This document shows, one piece after another, positions 26,220 to 32,032 of a stretch of 32,032 nt of DNA. The translations under genes and the position numbers were made by a program. Source of the stretch: Planctomycetia bacterium (GTDB taxonomy: Bacteria; Planctomycetota; Planctomycetia; Pirellulales; Thermoguttaceae); NCBI GenBank assembly GCA_026401055.1, contig JAPLNP010000438.1, forward strand, positions 1 to 32,032, in the 5' to 3' direction. Under the pieces are notes generated by a model. That model was not told the origin of the DNA, ran no database searches, and worked only from the letters and a program-made list of their open reading frames with translations. Numbering within the stretch: the first letter of the stretch is position 1; the number at the start of each line of letters is the position of its first letter.

Positions 26220-27896
26220 ATGCGTCGACATCTCCTTTTCTTCGCCGTTGTGGCCGCCATGGGCTTCCCGTCCGAATCGGTCCGGGCCGACTCGGGGGCC
26301 GATGTGATTACCCGATCCGTCGCGGCCCAGCACGGACTTGCCCGGGCGTGGTTCACGCAAGTCCGCATCGACCCGGCGCGGTCGCGCGTGACCGAGATGC
26401 GGCTGGCGCCACGAACGGACCAACAGCCCGACACGCTCTTCGTGCAGACCAATCGCGCGGCGGTCTACGCGATCAACGCCGAGACCGGTCAGACACTTTG
26501 GATGAAGATCGTGGGCAATCCCGACTTTCCGACCATGGCCGTCGGCGCCAACCGCGAGTTGGTCGCGGTGGTCAACGGCACCACGCTCCACGTGATGGAC
26601 CGGCTCGACGGCCGGCTGCTCTGGAAGGCCCGAGTCGACGGCGTGCCCGCCGCCGGCGTCGTCATGAGCGACCGGCGGGCGTTTGTTCCGATGCTCAACG
26701 GGCAGGTGGTGGCGTATCGCCTGAAGAAACAAGAGTCGGAGGAAGACGCGACCAAGCCCGCCGCCAAGCAGGAGAAAGCGGCGCCCGAGACCGCGGGGGC
26801 CGCCAAAAAACCGCCCGCCGAGGCCGGCAAAGACGACGGCAAGCAGGACGACGGCAAGAAGGAGCCCGGCGTGCTGAGCCTTCAGCAGCAGTACATCCCG
26901 ACGCTGACGTGCGTGTCGTTCGGCCGGATCACCTCGCAGCCCGTCGTGACTCGCCAGGACGATCTGGACGACTTCGTGGCCTGGGCGACGACCAAGGGCC
27001 TGTTCGTCGGTCGCATCGATCAGAAGAAGGAGCGGCAATTCACCCTGGAGTATCAACTGGCGACCACGACCGAGATCGTTTCGCAGCCGACCTTCCTGGC
27101 CCCGGCCACCACCGCCCCGGGCGAGCAGGGCATCCTCTTTGCCGCCTCAGAAGACGGCGAAGTCCATGCCACCAGCGAAAGAAAGGGCCTGGAGATCTGG
27201 AACTACGCCTTCGGCGAGCCCATCCTTCAGCCGGTCGTCCCGATCGAGAATCACGTCTACGTCGCCACCCAGCGCGGCGGCATGTTCTGCCTGGAGGCGG
27301 CCAGCGGCAACAAGAAGTGGTGGACCGAGCGGGTGACCCAATTCGTCGCCGCCAGCAAAGATCGCATCTATGCGGCGGACGCGACCGGCGACATTCTCGT
27401 GCTCGACCGCAACACCGGCACGCGCGTCGATACCGTCGCCGCCGCCGATCTGCCGCTGAAGTACCTCAATATGCAGACCGACCGCATCTACCTGGCGACG
27501 CCGTCGGGGCTGGTTCAGTGCGTGCGCGAAGCCGCGCTGACCGAGCCGATCCGTCACCGCAAAGAGCCCGTCGCGCCGCCCGACAAATCGGCCAAACCCG
27601 GCAAGCCGGAAGCTCAAGCCGCTCCGGTCGCGCCCAAGGCACCGGCCGAGAAGCCCGCGCCGGCCAAGAAAACGGCGCCGGCCAAAAAGACCGCGCCGGC
27701 CAAGAAGACCGCACCAGCCAAGAAGCCCGCGCCGGCCGATGAACCCGCGCCGGCTGAAGAGCCCGCGCCGGCGAAGAAGGCCCCACCGGCGAAGAAAGCC
27801 GCGCCGACCAAGAAGCCCGCGGCGGCCGACGAGCCCGCGCCGGCCCCCCAGGACGGCCCCGTCGGCGAGGGCGGCGACAACAAACCGGCTCGGTAG
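26220..27896 (+). CDS. exported PQQ-type beta-propeller protein with a Lys/Ala/Pro-rich tail
   Basis: A 558-aa protein. The signal peptide ends near residue 23 (SVRA-DS). Residues about 70-440 carry PQQ-enzyme-like propeller blades: VYAINAETGQTLWMKIVG, LHVMDRLDGRLLWKARVDG, VHATSERKGLEIWNYAFG, MFCLEAASGNKKWWTE, ILVLDRNTGTRVD. No quinone-binding catalytic residues or haem motif are seen, so a structural or binding role (like BamB-type propellers) is more likely than dehydrogenase activity. A charged Lys/Ala insert lies between blades at about 175-220. The tail (about 474-543) is built of repeats of APAKK, APADE and APAEE, resembling histone H1-type tails. The ribosome site (GAGAG) is weak. A simple role could be anchoring to nucleic acid or polyanionic polysaccharide. 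Confidence 0.85.
   Translation: MRRHLLFFAVVAAMGFPSESVRADSGADVITRSVAAQHGLARAWFTQVRIDPARSRVTEMRLAPRTDQQPDTLFVQTNRAAVYAINAETGQTLWMKIVGNPDFPTMAVGANRELVAVVNGTTLHVMDRLDGRLLWKARVDGVPAAGVVMSDRRAFVPMLNGQVVAYRLKKQESEEDATKPAAKQEKAAPETAGAAKKPPAEAGKDDGKQDDGKKEPGVLSLQQQYIPTLTCVSFGRITSQPVVTRQDDLDDFVAWATTKGLFVGRIDQKKERQFTLEYQLATTTEIVSQPTFLAPATTAPGEQGILFAASEDGEVHATSERKGLEIWNYAFGEPILQPVVPIENHVYVATQRGGMFCLEAASGNKKWWTERVTQFVAASKDRIYAADATGDILVLDRNTGTRVDTVAAADLPLKYLNMQTDRIYLATPSGLVQCVREAALTEPIRHRKEPVAPPDKSAKPGKPEAQAAPVAPKAPAEKPAPAKKTAPAKKTAPAKKTAPAKKPAPADEPAPAEEPAPAKKAPPAKKAAPTKKPAAADEPAPAPQDGPVGEGGDNKPAR
27641..27850 (+). repeat. imperfect coding repeats (APAKK-type) in the propeller protein tail
   Basis: A run of related 15-24 bp units such as GCGCCGGCCAAGAA, with variants coding KK, DE or EE after APA. 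The sequence is prone to slippage, so the tail length may vary between strains. Confidence 0.7.
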
Positions 27897-27936
27897 TCGC
27901 CGGGCGCCACTGGCCACCGTTGCGACTGCCCGACCC

Positions 27937-27965
27937 TTGACGATCGGCGGCGGAATGCCTTAACT
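27937..27965 (+). promoter_or_regulatory. candidate promoter of purH
   Basis: TTGACG (27937-27942), 17 bp, then TTAACT (27960-27965). Five of six bases match the -35 and 4 of 6 the -10. AAGGAG (28001-28006) lies 7 bp before the ATG at 28014. No PurR-like box is evident. Confidence 0.5.
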
Positions 27966-28013
27966 AAGGGCTTGTCGTTCGATTACACCCTATCCCTGGA
28001 AAGGAGTCCACGC

Positions 28014-29582
28014 ATGGCGTCGCCTCCCGTCAAACGTGCCCTGATCAGTGTCAGCGACAAGACCGGCCTCGGCCCCTTCGCCCAAGGACTCGCCGCCGCC
28101 GGGGTCGAAATCTACAGCACCGGCGGCACCCGCAAACACTTGGAGAGTCAGGGCATCACGGTCCGCGACGTCTCCGAGTACACGGGGTTTCCGGAGATGA
28201 TGGACGGGCGGCTGAAGACGCTGCACCCCAAGGTCTTCGGCGGCATCCTCTGCCGGCACGACAATCCCTCCGACCTCGCGGCCCTGGCCGAGCACGGCAT
28301 CGTCACGTTCGAGCTGGTCGTGGTGAACCTCTACCCCTTCGAGGCGACCGTCGCCCGAGAGGGTGTCACCATGGCCGAGGCGATCGAGAAGATCGACATC
28401 GGCGGCCCGTCGCTGGTCCGCGCGGCGGCCAAAAACCACGCCTTCACGACCATTGCGACCGATGCGAGCCAATACCCGGCGATCCTCGATGAGATCAAAG
28501 CCCACGGCGCGACCGGCCTCGAACTGCGCGAACGTCTGGCCGGCGAGGCCTTCGCCCATACGGCCAAGTACGATCGGGCGATCGCGGCCTATTTCGCCGG
28601 TCAAACCGCCGAGGACGGTTTCCCCGGGACGCTTGCCCTGAGCTTCAACCGCCAGGCGGTATTGCGTTACGGCGAGAATCCGCACCAGCGGGCGGTCGTC
28701 TATCGCGACGCCCACGCGACCGGCCCGAGCGCGATCTCGGCCGAGCAGCTTGGCGGCAAGGAGCTTTCGTACAACAATCTGTTGGACCTGGACAGCGCGC
28801 TGGCGATCGCCCGGCAGTTCGACGAGCCGGCCGTCTGCGTGCTCAAGCACAACAACCCCTGCGGCGCGGCGGTGGCCGACACGCTGGGCGAGGCGACGCG
28901 GCGAGCGATGGCCGGCGATCCGGTCAGCGCGTTCGGCTCGATCCTCGGCATGAACCGCCCGGTGGACCGCGCCAGCGCCGAGGTGCTCGCCGAGCCGGGC
29001 CTGTTCATCGAAGCCGTCATTGCCCCCGACTTCCAGCCCGACGCCCTGGAGATCCTCACCACCAAACCCAAGTGGAAGGCCAACGTCCGGCTGATGAAGG
29101 TCGGGCCGTTGCCCGAACGCGGCCCGGCCTGGGCCTACCGCGTCATCGAAGGCGGGCTTCTGATGCAGGAGGCCGACGTCCTGGCTGATCCCGAGGAAGA
29201 CTGGAAAGTCGTCACCGACGCCCGGCCGACCGACGCCGAGATGGCCGATCTGCGTTTCGCCTGGGCGATCGTCCGCCCGGTCAAATCCAACGCGATCGTC
29301 GTCGCCAAGGACCGGATGCTCTTGGGCGCCGGCGCGGGCCAGATGAGCCGGGTGGACTCGGTCGAAATCGCGATCACTAAAGCCGGCGACCGCGTCAAGG
29401 GCGCGGTCATGGCCTCCGACGCCTTCTTCCCGTTCCCCGACTCGATCGAGCGCGCCGCCGCCGCGGGCATCACCGCCTTGATCCAGCCCGGCGGCTCCCG
29501 CAACGACAACGACGTCGTCGCCGCCTGCAACGAGCACGGTCTGTCGATGATTTTCACGGGAAGACGGCATTTCCGGCATTAG
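28014..29582 (+). CDS. purH: bifunctional AICAR formyltransferase / IMP cyclohydrolase
   Basis: A 522-aa enzyme for the last two steps of de novo IMP synthesis. The N-terminal IMP cyclohydrolase domain (about 1-195) shows RALISVSDKTGLGPFA, IYSTGGTRKHLESQGI, FPEMMDGRLKTLHPKVFGGIL, NLYPFEATV and IDIGGPSLVRAAAKNH. The C-terminal formyltransferase domain has RYGENPHQRA, ELSYNNLLDLDSAL, CVLKHNNPCGAA (catalytic Lys-His), SAFGSILGMN, KSNAIVVAKD, GAGAGQMSRVDS and SDAFFPFPDSI. The ATG at 28014 follows AAGGAG; the frame opens earlier, at 27972, but the added residues are not PurH-like. It stands alone, away from other purine genes. Its stop is followed by repeats and a hairpin. Confidence 0.96.
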   Translation: MASPPVKRALISVSDKTGLGPFAQGLAAAGVEIYSTGGTRKHLESQGITVRDVSEYTGFPEMMDGRLKTLHPKVFGGILCRHDNPSDLAALAEHGIVTFELVVVNLYPFEATVAREGVTMAEAIEKIDIGGPSLVRAAAKNHAFTTIATDASQYPAILDEIKAHGATGLELRERLAGEAFAHTAKYDRAIAAYFAGQTAEDGFPGTLALSFNRQAVLRYGENPHQRAVVYRDAHATGPSAISAEQLGGKELSYNNLLDLDSALAIARQFDEPAVCVLKHNNPCGAAVADTLGEATRRAMAGDPVSAFGSILGMNRPVDRASAEVLAEPGLFIEAVIAPDFQPDALEILTTKPKWKANVRLMKVGPLPERGPAWAYRVIEGGLLMQEADVLADPEEDWKVVTDARPTDAEMADLRFAWAIVRPVKSNAIVVAKDRMLLGAGAGQMSRVDSVEIAITKAGDRVKGAVMASDAFFPFPDSIERAAAAGITALIQPGGSRNDNDVVAACNEHGLSMIFTGRRHFRH

Positions 29583-29661
29583 GGGTCAGGGGACAGGGGT
29601 CAGGGGTCAGGGGACAGGGTTCAGGGACGTTGAGTTTTCTCCCTCTCCCTTTGGGAGAGGG
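29582..29661. repeat. GGGTCAGGGGACA repeats and a CCCTCTCCC hairpin after purH
   Basis: Units of GGGGTCAGGGGACA repeat from 29582 to about 29628. CCCTCTCCC (29641-29649), TTT, GGGAGAGGG (29653-29661) form a strong 9-bp hairpin. Neither is followed by a T run. The hairpin may slow or stop polymerase after purH; the GGGTCAGG repeat is common non-coding filler. Confidence 0.65.
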
Positions 29662-29674
29662 CTGGGGTGAGGGT

Positions 29675-29760
29675 GGACGGAGATTGCCCGGGCAAAGCTC
29701 AGACGCCGGAGCCGGAGCTCCGCGAGAGGCTTGTCGACGCCCCGGTGCTGCGGGATTTCC
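29675..29760 (+). pseudogene. fragment homologous to the 5' part of trpC
   Basis: This 86-nt stretch aligns with trpC bases 30361-30446. The first 19 nt are identical, the rest is similar (for example CTCCGCGAG and the CGGGATTTC end), and one base is missing, which breaks the frame. It corresponds to about residues 16-44 of TrpC. It is a decayed partial duplication about 690 bp upstream of the intact gene. Confidence 0.7.
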
Positions 29761-29834
29761 TTGTAAGCGGGTTGAACGCGGTTTTCAGGTGGATCATGAA
29801 TGACCTCAGACAATGGTGAATCGGGGGACATACG

Positions 29835-30314
29835 GTGACACCACGGGAACTGATCAAAAGTTGGCGCAAAGGCAAGATACGTGACGGCTCGGCTGTTCAC
29901 GTGAGAGGACCTTTTATGGCAACCAGCGTCGAGTGCTGGATGCCAATAGACAAGAAGTGGACGGGATCGCCAGCGCGGAACAAATCGGTTCAGTTGATCG
30001 CTGAAACAGATAACCTGCTTGATGGACTCGCCCCCTTCCGCTTCTGCGGCGGTCGCGAGGGCGGCCTTGTCATGGAATTGGCGGACGTGGCTGTCGATGG
30101 AACGGTTTGTACACCGACTTTCTCCGGATACCATGTGGGCGTGAGAGACGTGACGTCTCTGTTGGTTTACGACGATATGGAGAGTGAGGGGCTGCCTTCG
30201 GGTCTCGGCAAGGGCCTCCAGCGAGGCCTCTCTTGCATGAGCTTGACAGACACGGGCAGATGGCGGCTTCACCGGGGAGAGCCTCAGGGGGACGATTCAA
30301 CCGATTCGGATCTC
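29835..30314 (+). other. open frame of unknown nature, in frame with trpC
   Basis: From a GTG at 29835 (preceded by GGGGGA) the frame is open for 160 codons and runs without a stop into trpC. The first part looks protein-like (ELIKSWRKGKIRDGSAVHVRG, ATSVECWM, LIAETDNLLDGLAPFRFCGG, LVMELADVAVDGTV), perhaps a small beta-barrel fold. The last 45 codons look non-coding. It could be a remnant gene whose stop was lost, an N-terminal fusion to TrpC, or chance. No family is recognised. Together with the trpC fragment at 29675, it fills the 732-bp gap between purH and trpC. Confidence 0.4.
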
Positions 30315-31112
30315 ATGTCCACTATACCGACCATCCTCGACGAAATCGTCGACGCCAAACGGACGGAGATTGCCCGGGCGAAGGCGCTGACGCCCGAGGC
30401 CGCGCTCCGCGAGCGGCTCGCCGACGCGCCGGCACCGCGGGATTTCTTCGCCAGGTTGGCGCTCGGGCCGCCGATCCGGTTGATTGCCGAGGTGAAGAAG
30501 GCGAGCCCCTCGAAGGGCGTCATCCGCGAGGATTTCGATCCCGTCAAGATCGCGAAGACCTACCGGCGGCACGGCGCAAGTTGCATCAGCGTGCTCACCG
30601 ACGAGCCGTTTTTCCAGGGCAGCCTCGATTATCTTCGCCAGGTCCGCGCCGCGGTCGACCTGCCCGTCTTGCGCAAGGATTTCATCCTCGATCCCTATCA
30701 AGTGCTCGAAGCCCGGGCGGCGGGGGCCGACGCCGTGCTGTTGATCGCCGAATGCCTCGACGACAAGATGCTCAAGACGCTGCACGACGCAATCGTGGCG
30801 CTGGGCATGACGCCGCTGGTCGAGCTCTATGAGCCGGAGAACCTGCCGCGGGTGTTGGCGGTCGGGGCGAAGCTGATCGGCATTAACAACCGAGATCTGC
30901 GGACGTTCACGACCGACCTGGAGCACACGATCCGCCTGCGACGGCAAATCCCGGCCGATCGCGTGGTGGTGGGCGAGAGCGGCATCCATTCGCGAGCCGA
31001 CGTCGAGCGTCTCGAAGCGGCCGGCGTCGCCGCCATGCTGGTCGGCGAGACCCTGATGGCCAGCCCCGACATCGGCGCCGCGGTCGATCGGCTGTTGGGG
31101 ACAACGCGTTGA
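30315..31112 (+). CDS. trpC: indole-3-glycerol phosphate synthase
   Basis: A 265-aa (beta/alpha)8 enzyme that closes the indole ring in tryptophan synthesis. Motifs: IRLIAEVKKASPSKGVIRED (catalytic Lys near residue 61), SCISVLTDEPFFQGSLDYL, LPVLRKDFILDPYQVLEARA (Lys), DAVLLIAECL, LIGINNRDLRTFTTDLE (Asn), and VVVGESGIHSRADVE (Ser). The length matches the family. The ATG at 30315 (MSTIPTILDEIVDAKR) is preferred because TrpC normally starts there, although no good ribosome site precedes it and the frame continues upstream to 29835. No other trp gene is nearby. Confidence 0.95.
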   Translation: MSTIPTILDEIVDAKRTEIARAKALTPEAALRERLADAPAPRDFFARLALGPPIRLIAEVKKASPSKGVIREDFDPVKIAKTYRRHGASCISVLTDEPFFQGSLDYLRQVRAAVDLPVLRKDFILDPYQVLEARAAGADAVLLIAECLDDKMLKTLHDAIVALGMTPLVELYEPENLPRVLAVGAKLIGINNRDLRTFTTDLEHTIRLRRQIPADRVVVGESGIHSRADVERLEAAGVAAMLVGETLMASPDIGAAVDRLLGTTR

Positions 31113-31120
31113 TCAATGAG

Positions 31121-31200
31121 GTGGCACACCCTGAAAGGGCGTGGCTGGGTCGCCGCTGATGGCTGCCACGCCCTTCGCCCGAAGCTCAGGGACGTGCCAC
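31121..31200. repeat. 80-bp imperfect palindrome after trpC
   Basis: GTGGCAC (31121-31127) pairs with GTGCCAC (31194-31200), CCCTGA (31129-31134) with TCAGGG (31186-31191), and AAGGGCGTGGC (31135-31145) with GCCACGCCCTT (31165-31175). It begins 8 bp after the trpC stop and can fold as a long hairpin. It could end trpC transcription or be a REP/MITE relic. Confidence 0.6.
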
Positions 31201-31228
31201 CCACTGCGAAGGTGCCACCCACTGCGAA
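31194..31228. repeat. 18-bp tandem direct repeat
   Basis: GTGCCACCCACTGCGAA occurs at 31194-31210 and 31212-31228. The second copy ends 14 bp before the methyltransferase start. The first overlaps the outer arm of the palindrome, so it may mark slippage at its edge. Confidence 0.75.
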
Positions 31229-31242
31229 AAAGGATTCCATTG

Positions 31243-31821
31243 ATGGATCAACCCGCGTCCTCCGACCTTCTTGCGGCCGTCGGCCGGCGGCGATTCGCCA
31301 CGGTGCTGGCGGATCCTCCGTGGCAGTTCGCCAATCGCACGGGCAAGATGGCGCCGGAGCACAAGCGGCTGTCGCGCTACCCGACGCTGGCGCTCGATGA
31401 AATCAAGTCGCTTCCGGTCGGCTCGATCGTCGAGAACACCGCCCATCTGTACCTTTGGGTCCCCAACGCCCTGTTGGCCGAGGGCCTCGAGGTCATGGAG
31501 ACCTGGGGGTTCACGTACAAGACCAACATTATCTGGTACAAAGTGCGAAAAGACGGCGGCCCGGATCGCCGAGGCGTGGGCTTTTATTTCCGGAACGTCA
31601 CCGAGATGATCCTCTTCGGCGTGCGAGGCAAAAACGCCCGAACCCAGCAGCCGGGAAGGACGCAGGAGAACATGCTCGTTTCGCGCAAACGCGAGCACAG
31701 CCGCAAGCCCGACGAACAGTACCGCCTCATCGAGTCATGCAGCCCCGGGCCGTTCATCGAGCTATTTGCCCGGGGCGAGCGGCCGGGCTGGTTCGTCTGG
31801 GGGGATCAATCCGGCATGTAG
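31243..31821 (+). CDS. MT-A70 family adenine N6-methyltransferase
   Basis: A 192-aa S-adenosylmethionine-dependent methyltransferase. The catalytic DPPW motif is at residues 24-27 (VLADPPWQFANRTG). Other family parts are LYLWVPNALLAEGLEVMETWGF, YKTNIIWYKV, GVGFYFRNVTEMILFGVRG, REHSRKPDEQYRLIESCSPGPFIELFARGERPGW and the final WG. In bacteria this family methylates adenine in DNA and is often phage-, plasmid- or island-borne without a partner nuclease. No restriction gene is next to it here. The ATG at 31243 is preferred because the upstream frame only translates the repeats. AGGA lies 8 bp before it. It follows trpC by 130 bp of repeats. Confidence 0.9.
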   Translation: MDQPASSDLLAAVGRRRFATVLADPPWQFANRTGKMAPEHKRLSRYPTLALDEIKSLPVGSIVENTAHLYLWVPNALLAEGLEVMETWGFTYKTNIIWYKVRKDGGPDRRGVGFYFRNVTEMILFGVRGKNARTQQPGRTQENMLVSRKREHSRKPDEQYRLIESCSPGPFIELFARGERPGWFVWGDQSGM

Positions 31822-31826
31822 CCCAG

Positions 31827-31875
31827 CCGCCCTCGGCTGGGGATCCCATGACCGCGTCCACACCGCCGAGGGCGG
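31827..31875. terminator. 11-bp inverted repeat after the MT-A70 gene
   Basis: CCGCCCTCGGC (31827-31837) and GCCGAGGGCGG (31865-31875) with a 27-nt spacer, starting 5 bp after the stop. No T run follows, so it may be a terminator or a REP-like repeat. Confidence 0.45.
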
Positions 31876-32001
31876 AGGTGCCACAATGCCACAAATGCCC
31901 CCCCAACCGGGCTTGGCGGCTTGTCGACATCTCGGTATCATCCCGCCCGGCGCGGCGACCTCTTGATCGCCTCCCACGATCACCGGAACGGAGTCCGAGG
32001 C

Positions 32002-32032
32002 ATGATGTGGCGAGCGGTTCTGGCAACCCTGA
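32002..32032 (+). CDS. first codons of an exported protein (3' end outside the window)
   Basis: ATG at 32002 opens MMWRAVLATL, which looks like the start of a signal peptide. GGAG (31990-31993) lies 8 bp upstream. Only ten codons are visible, so no function can be assigned. Confidence 0.5.
   Translation, partial: MMWRAVLATL

Noticed and set aside
29607-30272. 221-aa minus-strand frame
   Set aside because: It translates the GGGTCAGG repeat and the CCCTCTCCC hairpin (HPHPSPLPKGEGE), a common artefact of these repeats.

Overview
This looks like a chromosomal window of a planctomycete, probably near the Pirellulales. The sequence is GC-rich. It carries secreted proteins with PEP-CTERM tails, a dockerin/PEP-CTERM remnant, an SHD1-domain protein with HEAT-like repeats, Tat- and Sec-exported sugar enzymes, and housekeeping genes that are not grouped with their pathway partners (pgi, asnS, trxB, purH, trpC). 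Short palindromic repeats fill many gaps. The assignment rests on gene content alone; there is no rRNA in the window, and no tRNA or CRISPR array was seen.

Layout. 1-2.4 kb: the 3' end of an unidentified gene, glucose-6-phosphate isomerase, and a convergent NYN-domain nuclease. 2.7-6.8 kb: an exported SHD1/HEAT protein, then two tandem paralogous PEP-CTERM proteins whose promoter and leader regions were duplicated with them. 6.9-9.0 kb: a Cys/Gly-rich exported protein (minus strand) and a divergent glycine-zipper lipoprotein, separated by a 299-bp region rich in inverted repeats. 9.0-12.5 kb: a 136-bp element with perfect 31-bp inverted ends, then an exported FAD oxidoreductase and a GH29 alpha-L-fucosidase, which suggest use of fucosylated polysaccharides.

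12.6-18.0 kb is the accessory part. It holds a NusG/RfaH-like antiterminator, a FixJ/LuxR regulator whose phospho-acceptor Asp is Ala, a 5'-truncated dockerin/PEP-CTERM gene, a frameshifted RhuM-family gene flanked by two copies of a palindromic repeat, and a compact two-gene operon (an unknown 139-aa protein plus a SAMHD1-like HD phosphohydrolase) of visibly lower GC. That operon is the best candidate here for an undescribed, possibly defensive, system.

18.1-21.8 kb (minus strand): thioredoxin reductase, a Tat-exported sugar isomerase/epimerase-like TIM barrel, and asnS, which overlaps the TIM-barrel gene by 4 bp. 21.9-25.9 kb: a 1320-aa protein of unknown function. 26.2-31.8 kb (plus strand): a PQQ-type beta-propeller protein with a Lys/Ala/Pro tail, purH, a stretch with a broken copy of the trpC 5' region and a long in-frame open stretch, trpC, and a solitary MT-A70 adenine methyltransferase. 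The window ends in the first codons of another gene.
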